39,583 nt of DNA, taken from assembly GCF_001431535.1 (NCBI RefSeq), contig NZ_LDJK01000055.1, forward strand, positions 1 to 39,583, in the 5' to 3' direction. Within the stretch, counting starts at the first letter, position 1. Each line of letters begins with the position of its first letter. The notes under the pieces are model-generated. The model was given only the letters and a program-made list of their open reading frames with translations, had not been told where the DNA came from and ran no database searches. The position numbers and the translations under genes are program-made. Positions 17,664 through 25,762 of this stretch are shown here, piece by piece. Source of the stretch: Stenotrophomonas chelatiphaga (GTDB lineage Bacteria > Pseudomonadota > Gammaproteobacteria > Xanthomonadales > Xanthomonadaceae).

Positions 17664-19775
17664 GTGAAGTCCACCCTCTGCCTGTTGCTTGCGAGCCTGA
17701 TGACCACCACCACCCACGCCGCCCCCCCGCCCGTCGCGCCGGACGCCGAAAAGCGCCCGCACGTGGTCAAGGCCCCGTTCGGTGCCAGCCGCAACGACGA
17801 CTACTACTGGATGCGCGACGACAAGCGCGAAGACAAGGCGATGCTGGCCTACCTGCAGGCCGAGAACGCCTACACGGACCAGGTCGTGGCGCCGCTCAAG
17901 CCGCTGCAGGAGACCCTGTACAAGGAGATCGTCGCGCGCATCAAGCAGGACGATTCCAGCGTGCCGGCGCGTGAGCGCGGCTACTGGTACTACAGCCGCT
18001 TCGAGACCGGCCAGGACTATCCCATCCATGCGCGCCGCAAGGGCGACATGCAGGCAGCCGAAGAAATCCTGCTCGACGTCAACCAGATGGCGGCCGGCAA
18101 GGGCTACTTCAGCGTCGGTACGATGGAAGTCAGCCAGGACAACCAGCTGCTGGCCTGGGCCGATGACGATGTGGGCCGTCGCCAGTACGTGATCCGCTTC
18201 AAGGACCTGCGCACCGGTGAGGTGCTGCCGGACACCATCACCGGTTCGTCCGGCAACCTGGTGTGGGCCGATGACAACCGCACCGTGCTGTATGTGGAAA
18301 ACGATCCGGAAACCCTGCTGACGGTGCGGGTGAAGAAACATGTGCTGGGCACCCCGGCCAGCAGCGACGTGGTGGTGTACGAAGAGAAGGACGACAGCTT
18401 CTACATGGGCATCGGCCGTACCCGCGACGACCGCTTCATCACCATCGGCCTGCACAGCACGGTGACCTCCGAAGAGCGCTATGCGCCGGCCAGCGATCCG
18501 ACCACCTTCACCGTGCTGGCGCCGCGCCACCGCGAAGTGGAATACGATGCGGACCACTTCGATGGCCGCTGGGTGATCCGCACCAACGACGGGGCAAAGA
18601 ACTTCAAGCTGGTCACCGCGCCCACCGATGCGACCTCGCGCGCGCAGTGGAAGGACTGGATCGCGCATGACCCGGCGGTGTACATCGAAGGCTTCGAACT
18701 GTTCGACGGCTTCACCGCCATCGCCGAACGTTCCGAAGGCCTGGAGCGCATCCGCCTGCTGTTCAAGGACGGCCGCACCGACTACGTGAAGGCCGATGAG
18801 CCCGCGTATTCGATGGGCCTGGACGACAACACCGAAGCCGATACGCCGTGGCTGCGCTATGCGTATACCTCGATGACCACCCCGACCACGGTGTTCGAGA
18901 TCAACACGCAGAGCGGCGAGCGTCGCCAGCTGAAACAGCAGCCGGTGATCGGCTATGACCCATCGAAGTATGAAACCGACCGGGTGTGGATCACCGCGCG
19001 CGACGGGGTCAAGGTGCCGGTGTCGCTGGTGTATCGCAAGGGCTTCAAGAAGGACGGAACCGCCGCGCTGTTCCAGTACGCGTACGGCAGCTATGGCATG
19101 TCGATGGACCCGTATTTCAACCAGACCGCGGTGAGCCTGCTCGACCGTGGCGTGGTGTATGCCATCGCCCACATCCGCGGCGGCCAGGAGATGGGACGCG
19201 ACTGGTACGAAGACGGCAAGCTGCTGAACAAGCAGAACACCTTCAACGACTTCATCGATGTCACCCGTGGGCTGGTGCAGCAGGGCTGGGCAGCCAAGGA
19301 CCGCGTGGCTGCTTCCGGCGGCAGTGCCGGTGGCCTGCTGATGGGCGCGGTGGCCAACCAGGCGCCGCAGGATTACCGGGTGATGGTCGCCCAGGTACCG
19401 TTCGTCGATGTGGTGACCACCATGCTCGACCCGACCATCCCGCTTACCACCAACGAGTACGACGAGTGGGGCAACCCGGAGCAGAAGCCCTTCTACGATT
19501 ACATGCTGAAGTACTCGCCGTACGACAACGTGGCCAGGCAGGCCTACCCGGCGCTGTTCGTGGGCACCGGGCTGTGGGATTCGCAGGTGCAGTACTGGGA
19601 GCCTGCGAAGTGGGTGGCGAAGCTGCGCGATGACAACACCGGTACCCACCCGATCGTGTTCCGCACCAACATGGAGGCGGGCCACGGTGGCAAGTCCGGG
19701 CGCTTCCAGCGTTACCAGGAACTGGCCGAATCCTATGCGTTCGTGCTGGACCAGCTCGGCGTGTCCGGCCCCTGA
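17664..19775 (+). CDS. Oligopeptidase B (S9A family) with a signal peptide
   Basis: A 703-residue serine peptidase of the oligopeptidase B subfamily. A beta-propeller domain contains YYWMRDDKRED, ENAYTDQVVAPL and GYWYYSRFETGQDYPI. The catalytic domain has YAYGSYGMSMDPYF, HIRGGQEMGRDWYEDGK, the nucleophile Ser554 in AASGGSAGGLLMG and the His in EAGHGGKSGRFQ. The enzyme cleaves peptides after Arg or Lys. The start is GTG at 17664, with a perfect AGGAG nine bases upstream. It gives an export signal (VKSTLCLLLASLMTTTTHAA), so the protein is predicted to be periplasmic, unlike cytosolic E. coli PtrB. The upstream ATG at 17604 would bury that signal and was rejected. A SMAG array starts 8 bases after the stop. 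Confidence 0.94.
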   Translation: MKSTLCLLLASLMTTTTHAAPPPVAPDAEKRPHVVKAPFGASRNDDYYWMRDDKREDKAMLAYLQAENAYTDQVVAPLKPLQETLYKEIVARIKQDDSSVPARERGYWYYSRFETGQDYPIHARRKGDMQAAEEILLDVNQMAAGKGYFSVGTMEVSQDNQLLAWADDDVGRRQYVIRFKDLRTGEVLPDTITGSSGNLVWADDNRTVLYVENDPETLLTVRVKKHVLGTPASSDVVVYEEKDDSFYMGIGRTRDDRFITIGLHSTVTSEERYAPASDPTTFTVLAPRHREVEYDADHFDGRWVIRTNDGAKNFKLVTAPTDATSRAQWKDWIAHDPAVYIEGFELFDGFTAIAERSEGLERIRLLFKDGRTDYVKADEPAYSMGLDDNTEADTPWLRYAYTSMTTPTTVFEINTQSGERRQLKQQPVIGYDPSKYETDRVWITARDGVKVPVSLVYRKGFKKDGTAALFQYAYGSYGMSMDPYFNQTAVSLLDRGVVYAIAHIRGGQEMGRDWYEDGKLLNKQNTFNDFIDVTRGLVQQGWAAKDRVAASGGSAGGLLMGAVANQAPQDYRVMVAQVPFVDVVTTMLDPTIPLTTNEYDEWGNPEQKPFYDYMLKYSPYDNVARQAYPALFVGTGLWDSQVQYWEPAKWVAKLRDDNTGTHPIVFRTNMEAGHGGKSGRFQRYQELAESYAFVLDQLGVSGP

Positions 19776-19782
19776 TCGATCG

Positions 19783-19995
19783 GTAGTGACGGCCGCTGGC
19801 CGTCATGCCGCCTCCGGTGGGTGCCGATCACCAGTGGGTGACGGTCCCTGGTGGGTGACGACCGTTGGTCGTCACGGTGCCCGGCCGAAGCGCGTGACGA
19901 CCAACGGTCGTCACCCACCGACGACCAACGGTCGTCACCCACCGACGGCGACGGCCAGCGGCCCAACCGGTTTGACGGCCAGCGGCCGTCACTAC
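19783..19995. repeat. Nested array of about six SMAG-type palindromes
   Basis: This 213-base array is bounded by an outer GTAG unit (19783-19805) and its inverted partner ending CTAC (19973-19995). Inside are units of a second subfamily, with GGTGGGTGACG borders and a GTGACGACC/GGTCGTCAC stem: 19851-19875 forward, 19894-19918 inverted and 19920-19943 inverted. There are also partial copies near 19816-19850 and 19949-19962. The array fills almost the whole gap between oligopeptidase B and the ybaN-like gene, leaving 15 bases before that start codon. Confidence 0.9.
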
Positions 19996-20010
19996 CGGTA
20001 TCCTTGCGGC

Positions 20011-20436
20011 ATGAACACGCCTGACCGTCCTGCTGATCCTGACGCCCCGGCGCCTGCGCGCCGGGCGCGCTTCAAGTGGGCGTGGTGGCTGCTGGCCTAC
20101 GCCAGCCTGGGCACCGGCATCGTCGGTATCTTCGTGCCGGGCCTGCCGACGACCGTGTTCATCCTGATTTCTGCCTGGGCCGCTTCGCGCGGTTCCGAAC
20201 GGCTGCACGGCTGGCTGCTGGGCCACCCGCGGTTCGGCCCGGCGATCCGCGACTGGCAGGCCCATGGCGCGGTCAGTCGCCATGGCAAATGGATGGCCAC
20301 GCTGACCATGGCGGTCTGCGCCGGCATCATGCTCTGGTGCGTGCCGGTGGCCTGGGTCAAGTGGTTCTCCATCGGCAGCATGACGGTGGTGTGCGTGTGG
20401 TTGTGGCTGCGTCCGCTGCCCCCTGCTGAAGCGTGA
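20011..20436 (+). CDS. YbaN-family (DUF454) inner-membrane protein
   Basis: A 141-residue membrane protein. A Pro/Ala-rich N-terminal tail (about 25 residues) precedes the DUF454 core: WWLLAYASLGTGIVGIFVPGLPTTVFILISAWAASRGSERL, then HPRFGPAIRDWQAHGAVSRHGKW, and two more hydrophobic segments at the C terminus. This is the YbaN pattern; the function is not established. The ATG at 20011 lies 15 bases after a SMAG array and has no recognisable ribosome site, so its promoter must lie in the array or further upstream. The lptM-dapF cluster follows 65 bases later. Confidence 0.9.
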   Translation: MNTPDRPADPDAPAPARRARFKWAWWLLAYASLGTGIVGIFVPGLPTTVFILISAWAASRGSERLHGWLLGHPRFGPAIRDWQAHGAVSRHGKWMATLTMAVCAGIMLWCVPVAWVKWFSIGSMTVVCVWLWLRPLPPAEA

Positions 20437-20501
20437 ATCCAGCCGTCGCAGTGCGGGCGCGATGGGCGACGCAGGGCGGGGCTCGGCGCTACACTCGGGG
20501 C

Positions 20502-20780
20502 ATGAACAATTCCCGCCGAACCCTCATCCTGATTCCGCTGGCAGCGTCCGCGCTGCTGTTCCTCAGCGCCTGTGGCAACAAGGGTCCGCTGGTACTGCCG
20601 CAGAAGCCGGTGCCGGTGGAAGAAGTCGCCGAGCCGGTCGACGTGCCGGCCGCCGATGATGCCAGCCAGGACGCAGCCACTCCCCCGGCCACCCAGGACA
20701 CCGGAGCAGGCAATCCCAGCACCGTGCCGGACCCGGTGACGCCGCAGATCGACGATGGCGCCGGCGACAACAATGAGTGA
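20502..20780 (+). CDS. lptM: LptM (YifL)-type small lipoprotein
   Basis: A 92-residue lipoprotein. A signal peptide with basic start ([20 protein letters not shown]) ends in the lipobox LSAC, and the conserved GNKGPLVLP follows the acylated Cys directly. The remainder is Pro/Asp/Thr-rich and probably disordered. In E. coli the same short lipoprotein, encoded just before dapF, assists maturation of the LptDE lipopolysaccharide translocon. The gene order lptM-dapF-DUF484-xerC here matches the enterobacterial order and supports the assignment. The tail is longer than in E. coli LptM. Its stop codon overlaps the dapF start by 8 bases. Confidence 0.92.
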   Translation: MNNSRRTLILIPLAASALLFLSACGNKGPLVLPQKPVPVEEVAEPVDVPAADDASQDAATPPATQDTGAGNPSTVPDPVTPQIDDGAGDNNE

Positions 20781-21699
20781 GGCAACACAGCGTCCGGCAA
20801 CGACGGCGCAGGCGCCGGTAGTGACGGCCGCTGGCCGTCAGCCTGGCCGTCAGCCCCCCCGCGGCGCCCCGCTGCGTTTCAGCAAGATGCACGGCGCCGG
20901 CAACGATTTCATCATGATCGACCTGCGCGATGGAACGCCGCCGCCTTCGCCGCAGCTGGCCGCGCGCCTGGCCGACCGCCACACCGGCGTGGGCTGCGAC
21001 CAGATCATCACCATCGAACCCCCGCGGTCAGCCACGGCGGTGGCGTCCTACCGGATCTGGAATTCGGACGGCAGCAGCTCCCAGCAGTGTGGCAATGGCG
21101 CGCGCTGCGTGGCCGCCTGGCTGGTCCGCAACGGCGATACCGCCGACAGCGAGTTCGCCATCGACAGCCCGCTGGCCACGCATCCGGTGCGTACGCTCGG
21201 CGAGGATCATTTTGCGGTGGAAATGGGCGTGCCGGTATTCGAGCCCGCGCAGATTCCGCTGATCGGCTTCGCCCACCCACGCGATGAGTACCTGCTGCCC
21301 GTGCAGGGGGAGACCGTGCGCTTTGGTGCGGTGTCGATGGGCAACCCGCATGCCGTCATCGAAGTCGGCCTGGTCGACGCGGCGCCGGTGGAACGCCTGG
21401 GCGCCTCGCTGCAGCAGCATGCCTCGTTCCCCGAATCGGTCAACGTGGGCTTTGCGCAGGTGCTGGAACCGGACCATGCGCGCCTGCGGGTGTACGAACG
21501 TGGCGTCGGCGAGACCCTGGCCTGCGGCAGTGGTGCGTGTGCGGCGGCGGTTTCGCTGATGCAGCGCGGACGCCTGGGTCCGGATGCACGGATCAGCCTT
21601 CCCGGGGGCGAACTGCGCATCCAGTGGGCCGGTGAAGGCCAGCCGGTGGTGATGTCCGGACCCAGCGCATTCGTCTTCGAAGGGGAGTGGAATGCATGA
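20773..21699 (+). CDS. dapF: Diaminopimelate epimerase with a repeat-derived N-terminal extension
   Basis: Cytoplasmic PLP-independent epimerase that interconverts LL- and meso-diaminopimelate for lysine and peptidoglycan synthesis. The two catalytic cysteines are visible: Cys106 in [10 protein letters not shown] and Cys251 in [10 protein letters not shown]. The family N terminus is normally M-x-FSKMHGxGNDF; here [13 protein letters not shown] begins at residue 34. The only plausible start is ATG 20773, overlapping the lptM stop. The extra 33 residues include a SMAG repeat (20818-20840) translated in frame as VVTAAGRQ (residues 16-23). No ATG, GTG or TTG lies close to the conserved core. The total is 308 residues against about 275 usually. 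DUF484 starts on its stop codon (ATGA). Confidence 0.95.
   Translation: MSEATQRPATTAQAPVVTAAGRQPGRQPPRGAPLRFSKMHGAGNDFIMIDLRDGTPPPSPQLAARLADRHTGVGCDQIITIEPPRSATAVASYRIWNSDGSSSQQCGNGARCVAAWLVRNGDTADSEFAIDSPLATHPVRTLGEDHFAVEMGVPVFEPAQIPLIGFAHPRDEYLLPVQGETVRFGAVSMGNPHAVIEVGLVDAAPVERLGASLQQHASFPESVNVGFAQVLEPDHARLRVYERGVGETLACGSGACAAAVSLMQRGRLGPDARISLPGGELRIQWAGEGQPVVMSGPSAFVFEGEWNA
20818..20852 (+). repeat. SMAG unit inside the dapF coding region
   Basis: GTAG plus a perfect TGACGGCC/GGCCGTCA hairpin (20818-20840), then a duplicated half (CTGGCCGTCA, 20843-20852). The reading frame of dapF passes through as GTA GTG ACG, avoiding the TAG and TGA stops that other frames of the unit contain. Confidence 0.92.
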
Positions 21700-22367
21700 G
21701 TGACAGTTCTGAAAAGCTCGCCGGTCACGAGGTTGCGGCCTGGCTGCGGCGGCATCCGGGCTTCCTGAAGCAGTTCCCGGATCTGGCGCTCACCCTGGTG
21801 GTGCCGCGCGACGACGGCCCCACCGCATCGCTGGCCAGCTACCAGCTGGACGTGCTGCGCGACAAGAACCGCGAACTGTCGCGTCGACTGGCCGACCTGG
21901 GCCACACAGCGCAGATCAACGAGCGCCTCGCCGTGCGTACCCACCAGCTGACCCTCGCGCTGATGAAGCAGGACAGCGCCGCCGATACGCTGCGGGCGAT
22001 GGCGGCGACGCTGGAAGAAGATTTCGATGGCGACCTGGTGCGGCTGGTCGTGCACACGCCGGTGGCCGGGCTGGAGCAGGCGCCGTGGCTGCAGGTGCTG
22101 GCTGCGGACAGCCCGCTGCTGGGCCCGTTCCGCGATTGCCTGAAAGACGGCGAACCGATCTGCGGCCGCCTGCAGCCGGAGAAGAATGCCGTGTTGTACG
22201 GCGGCCGTGCCGAGGAGATCCAGACCACGGCGCTGTTGCCGCTTCCCGGCGTCGGCCTGATCGCCGTGGGCAGCCACGATCCCAACCGGTTCTACCCGGG
22301 CATGGGCACGCTGTTCCTGCGCATGATGGGCGAATCGCTGGCTGTTGCGTTGCAGCGGTTCGGCTGA
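21696..22367 (+). CDS. DUF484-family protein (YigA-like)
   Basis: A 223-residue cytoplasmic protein of the DUF484 family, GAF-like in fold. It begins with the typical [23 protein letters not shown], then has a coiled-coil segment ([24 protein letters not shown], about residues 46-70). A GAF-type domain ends in [40 protein letters not shown]. Its function is unknown, but it almost always sits between dapF and xerC, as here. The ATG at 21696 overlaps the dapF stop by four bases and is preferred over an in-frame ATG at 21687. Confidence 0.93.
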   Translation: MSDSSEKLAGHEVAAWLRRHPGFLKQFPDLALTLVVPRDDGPTASLASYQLDVLRDKNRELSRRLADLGHTAQINERLAVRTHQLTLALMKQDSAADTLRAMAATLEEDFDGDLVRLVVHTPVAGLEQAPWLQVLAADSPLLGPFRDCLKDGEPICGRLQPEKNAVLYGGRAEEIQTTALLPLPGVGLIAVGSHDPNRFYPGMGTLFLRMMGESLAVALQRFG

Positions 22368-22375
22368 CTGCCGGG

Positions 22376-23296
22376 ATGAACGATGCGGTGCCGGCATTCC
22401 TGCAGTACATGACGGTCGAGCGCCGCATGTCGGCGCACACGCTGGATGCCTACCGGCGTGACCTGGACGCGCTGCAGCGCTGGGCCGAAGCCCGCGACCG
22501 CAGCGTGGATGCGCTGGACGGGGAACACCTGCGCAGCTTCGTCGCCGATGAGCATCGTCGCGGCCTGTCGGCCAAGAGCCTGCAACGGCGTCTTTCGGCC
22601 TGCCGGGGCTACTACGCGTGGCAGCTCAAGCACGGCCGCCTGCAGGTCGATCCCACCTTGGGACTGAAAGCCCCGCGTGCACCACGGCGCCTGCCGCAGG
22701 TGCTCGACGCCGATGAGGCCGTGCGGTTGGTCGAACTGCCTCCCGACGGTGAACTGGGAAGGCGCGACCGCGCGCTGCTGGAGCTGTTCTATTCCTCCGG
22801 CCTGCGACTGAGCGAACTGTGCGCGTTGACCTGGCGCGACCTGGATTTCGCCAGCGGGCTGGTCAACGTGCTGGGCAAGGGCAACCGGCAGCGCCGGGTA
22901 CCGTTCGGTCGCCCCGCACGCGAGGCGCTGGAAGCCTGGCGTGCGGAAACCAACGGTGCCCCCGCGGCGCCTGTCTTCCCGGGGCGCAACGGCCCCATCA
23001 GCCAACGCGCGGTACAGGTGCGGATCAAACAGCTGGCGCAGCGCCAGGGCCTGTTCAAGCACGTGCACCCGCACATGCTGCGGCACAGCTTCGCCAGCCA
23101 CATCCTGGAATCCTCTGGTGACCTGCGCGGCGTGCAGGAACTGCTCGGCCATGCCGACATCGCGACCACCCAGATCTATACCCACCTGGATTTCCAGCAC
23201 CTGGCCAAGGTGTACGACGCCGCGCACCCGCGGGCCAAGCGCCAACCCAACCGTTCGCCCGACGCTGGATCACCGGAGGACGGCAGTCCGGCTTGA
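22376..23296 (+). CDS. xerC: Tyrosine recombinase XerC
   Basis: A 306-residue site-specific recombinase that, with XerD, resolves chromosome dimers at dif. The N-terminal SAM-like DNA-binding domain has FLQYMTVERRMSAHTLDAYRRDL. Catalytic residues can be placed: Arg144 in SSGLRLSEL, Lys in LGKGNRQRRVP, His and Arg in HPHMLRHSFASH, His in LLGHADIATTQIYTH and the nucleophile Tyr268. The C terminus runs about 20 residues past the usual end as a Pro/Ser-rich tail. The ATG at 22376, 8 bases after the DUF484 stop, fits the family start; the frame is open upstream inside DUF484, which is irrelevant. It is the last gene of the lptM-dapF transcript, before a separate heat-shock promoter. Confidence 0.96.
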   Translation: MNDAVPAFLQYMTVERRMSAHTLDAYRRDLDALQRWAEARDRSVDALDGEHLRSFVADEHRRGLSAKSLQRRLSACRGYYAWQLKHGRLQVDPTLGLKAPRAPRRLPQVLDADEAVRLVELPPDGELGRRDRALLELFYSSGLRLSELCALTWRDLDFASGLVNVLGKGNRQRRVPFGRPAREALEAWRAETNGAPAAPVFPGRNGPISQRAVQVRIKQLAQRQGLFKHVHPHMLRHSFASHILESSGDLRGVQELLGHADIATTQIYTHLDFQHLAKVYDAAHPRAKRQPNRSPDAGSPEDGSPA

Positions 23297-23365
23297 CCCT
23301 ACGGGTCGTGACGGAGCGGCGGGCGGGACAGCGACCGTCGGATGAACGGCTTCCTGCCAACACGG

Positions 23366-23394
23366 CTTGATGGCAGCCGGCGCTGTCCCCATGT
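23366..23394 (+). promoter_or_regulatory. Sigma-32 (RpoH) heat-shock promoter of hslVU
   Basis: CTTGATG (23366-23372) and CCCCATGT (23387-23394) are separated by 14 bases, close to the RpoH consensus CTTGAAA-N11 to 16-CCCCATnT. Transcription would start about 7 bases downstream, near 23401. A GGAGG ribosome site at 23412-23416 and the hslV ATG at 23421 follow. hslVU is a known heat-shock operon in other bacteria. Confidence 0.85.
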
Positions 23395-23420
23395 CCTTCG
23401 CACAGCTTACCGGAGGCCAC

Positions 23421-23972
23421 ATGGACCCCAGCCAGAATCCCACCGTTTTCCACGCCACCACCATCGTCTGCGTCCGCCGCGGTGACAAGGTGGCCATCGC
23501 CGGCGACGGCCAGGTCACCCTCGGCCACACCGTGATGAAGGGCAATGCACGCAAGGTCCGCCGGCTGGGCCGTGACAGCCAGGTGCTGGCCGGCTTCGCC
23601 GGTGCGGCGGCCGATGCGTTCACCCTGTTCGAACTGTTCGAGGCCAAGCTTGAAAAGCACGGCCAGCTGCAGCGTGCCGCCGTCGAACTGGCCAAGGACT
23701 GGCGCACCGAGCGCCGCCTGGGCAAGCTTGAAGCGCTGCTGGCCGTCGCCGACCGCGAGACCTCGCTGATCATCAGCGGCACCGGTGATGTGATCGAACC
23801 GGAAGACGGCATCATTGCCATCGGCTCCGGTGGCTCTTACGCCTTGTCCGCCGCACGCGCGCTGATGGCGCATACCGAACTGGATGCCCGCAGCATCGCC
23901 AGCGAGGCGATCGGGATTGCCGGCGACATCTGCATCTACACCAACCGCAACGTGGTGGTGGAAGAGCTCTGA
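23421..23972 (+). CDS. hslV: ATP-dependent protease subunit HslV
   Basis: A 183-residue proteasome-like peptidase that forms a double hexamer capped by HslU. A 12-residue propeptide ([12 protein letters not shown]) precedes the catalytic N-terminal threonine (Thr13 in TTIVCVRR). The rest shows [42 protein letters not shown] and [19 protein letters not shown]. The ATG at 23421 follows a GGAGG site; upstream in-frame ATGs at 23367, 23370 and 23391 lie within the promoter and were rejected. It is expressed from the sigma-32 promoter just upstream and followed by hslU. Confidence 0.97.
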   Translation: MDPSQNPTVFHATTIVCVRRGDKVAIAGDGQVTLGHTVMKGNARKVRRLGRDSQVLAGFAGAAADAFTLFELFEAKLEKHGQLQRAAVELAKDWRTERRLGKLEALLAVADRETSLIISGTGDVIEPEDGIIAIGSGGSYALSAARALMAHTELDARSIASEAIGIAGDICIYTNRNVVVEEL

Positions 23973-23987
23973 ACCTCCGCCCCGCGC

Positions 23988-24038
23988 CGTGCCGGTTCCG
24001 GTCGGCACGCGTTCCGGTAGCGCCGGCCCCGGTCGGCA
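23988..24038 (+). repeat. Two degenerate SMAG-like hairpins between hslV and hslU
   Basis: A CGTGCCG/CGGCACG hairpin (23988-24009) is followed by a GTAG unit with GCCGGCC/GGTCGGC arms (24017-24038). Both would be in the hslVU message between the two cistrons and could affect RNA stability or the HslV:HslU ratio. Confidence 0.65.
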
Positions 24039-24059
24039 ATCCTCATTCGTGAGCACCCC

Positions 24060-25433
24060 ATGTCCAAGAATTTCGAGAACACTTCCGCTTCCATGACCCC
24101 GCGCGAGATCGTGCAGGAACTGGACCGCCACATCGTCGGCCAGCACGATGCCAAGCGCGCGGTGGCCATCGCGCTGCGCAACCGCTGGCGCCGCATGCAG
24201 TTGCCGGCCGAGCTGCGCGACGAAGTGATGCCGAAGAACATCCTGATGATCGGCCCGACCGGTGTCGGCAAGACCGAAATCGCCCGTCGCCTGGCGACGC
24301 TGGCCAATGCGCCGTTCGTCAAGGTGGAAGCCACGCGTTTCACCGAGGTCGGCTACGTCGGCAAGGACGTCGAGCAGATCATCCGTGACCTGGCCGATAC
24401 CGCGGTCAAGCTGTACCGCGAGCAGGCCAAGGTACGCGTGCGCACCCAGGCCGAAGAACGCGCCGAAGACCGCATCCTCGATGCCCTGCTGCCGCGTCGC
24501 AGCGGCGGCATCGGGTTCGACCCGGAAGCCGCGCGTAACGAGCCGTCTTCGCAGGACAACGAGACCCGCATCAAGTTCCGTCGCATGCTGCGCAATGGCG
24601 AGCTGGACGAGCGCGAGATCGAGCTGGAGATCGCAGCCAACGTCAGCATGGACATCATGACTCCGCCGGGCATGGAGGAAATGGGCCAGCAGCTGAAGTC
24701 GATGTTCGCCAACCTCGGTGGTGCCAAGTCGAACAAGCGCACGCTGACCATCAAGGCCGCGCGCCCGCTGCTGCAGGAAGAAGAAGCGGCCAAGCTGGTC
24801 AACGAAGACGACGTGCGCAGCGCGGCCATCGAGGCGTGTGAGCAGCACGGCATCGTGTTCATCGACGAGATCGACAAGGTCGCCAAGCGCGGTGACAACG
24901 TGGGCGGTGGCGATGTGTCGCGCGAGGGCGTGCAGCGCGATCTGCTGCCGTTGGTGGAAGGGTCCAACGTGTCGACCAAGTACGGTACGGTCAAGACCGA
25001 CCACATCCTGTTCATTGCCTCCGGCGCGTTCCATCTGGCCAAGCCCAGCGACCTGATCCCGGAGCTGCAGGGCCGCTTCCCGATCCGCGTGGAACTGACC
25101 GCGCTGAGCAAGCAGGATTTCATCCGCATCCTGACCGAACCCAAGGCGGCACTGACCAAGCAGTACGAAGCGCTGCTGGCTACCGAAGGCGTGAAAGTGG
25201 CCTTCAGTGAGGATGCGATCGACCGGCTGGCCGAGATTGCATTCCAGGTCAACGAGCGGCAGGAGAACATCGGCGCCCGCCGCCTGCATACGGTGCTGGA
25301 GCGGCTGCTGGATTCGCTGAGCTACGAGGCTCCCGATCGCGATGGCGACACCATCGACATCGATACGGCGTACGTGGACAAGCACCTGGGTGAGCTGGTC
25401 AAGGATCCCGACCTGAGCCGCTACATTCTCTGA
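24060..25433 (+). CDS. hslU: ATP-dependent protease ATPase subunit HslU
   Basis: A 457-residue AAA+ unfoldase that feeds substrates into HslV. Motifs are [28 protein letters not shown] at the N terminus, Walker [10 protein letters not shown], the pore loop within [19 protein letters not shown], the I-domain insertion (about residues 110-230), Walker [10 protein letters not shown], sensor-2 [12 protein letters not shown], and the C-terminal tail LSRYIL that activates HslV. The start is about 10 residues upstream of the usual position; ATG 24093 (MTPREIV) is an alternative. The ribosome site before 24060 is weak (GTGAG). It is co-transcribed with hslV and ends at a strong terminator. Confidence 0.97.
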   Translation: MSKNFENTSASMTPREIVQELDRHIVGQHDAKRAVAIALRNRWRRMQLPAELRDEVMPKNILMIGPTGVGKTEIARRLATLANAPFVKVEATRFTEVGYVGKDVEQIIRDLADTAVKLYREQAKVRVRTQAEERAEDRILDALLPRRSGGIGFDPEAARNEPSSQDNETRIKFRRMLRNGELDEREIELEIAANVSMDIMTPPGMEEMGQQLKSMFANLGGAKSNKRTLTIKAARPLLQEEEAAKLVNEDDVRSAAIEACEQHGIVFIDEIDKVAKRGDNVGGGDVSREGVQRDLLPLVEGSNVSTKYGTVKTDHILFIASGAFHLAKPSDLIPELQGRFPIRVELTALSKQDFIRILTEPKAALTKQYEALLATEGVKVAFSEDAIDRLAEIAFQVNERQENIGARRLHTVLERLLDSLSYEAPDRDGDTIDIDTAYVDKHLGELVKDPDLSRYIL

Positions 25434-25439
25434 TACCGC

Positions 25440-25463
25440 AAGGCCGCCGAAAGGCGGCCTTTT
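25440..25463 (+). terminator. Terminator of the hslVU operon
   Basis: A 9-bp stem (AAGGCCGCC with GGCGGCCTT) closed by a GAAA tetraloop, with the T-rich end TTTTC directly after. It begins 6 bases past the hslU stop codon. Confidence 0.92.
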
Positions 25464-25762
25464 CGTATGCAGCCGTGCCGGGCGTGCGCGACGGTCCGCT
25501 GCGCTCGCCGACCCTGGATCGGCGCTACCCGAGAGCGCAGTGACGTGGTCGGGACGGATTGTCCTCGATGTCATCCCGGATGTGCGCCCACACGTGCTCC
25601 TGCTCACACTGCTTCTGTGATTGCATCCGGCACATTTTCCGCAGGCGCCGCGTCTTGCGTCGCGTCCTAGTCTGCCTGCTCCCGCGTTCCTCGACGATGG
25701 CCTCCCGGTGGCATGCAGTTTCCGGGTACGAAGGTCATTGGACGAAACAAGGAGCTCATTTC
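25464..25762. other. Intergenic region upstream of the fimbrial operon
   Basis: About 300 bases between the hslU terminator and the first fimbrial subunit. At 25506-25528 there is a SMAG-type unit in inverted orientation (CGCCGA/TCGGCG stem ending in CTAC). An AAGGAG ribosome site at 25749-25754 serves the gene at 25763. No convincing -35/-10 pair could be fixed. Short frames here look non-coding. Confidence 0.65.

Noticed and set aside
17505..19685. Open frame of 726 residues on the minus strand
   Set aside because: Antisense to oligopeptidase B; His/Gly/Arg-rich with no motif.
19783..19995. Possible CRISPR array
   Set aside because: The repeated units are palindromes in mixed orientations with no regular unique spacers, and no cas genes are present. 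They match SMAG-type repeats.
23055..25607. Open frame of 850 residues on the minus strand
   Set aside because: Antisense to xerC, hslV and hslU, all clearly genuine, and it crosses the hslU terminator.
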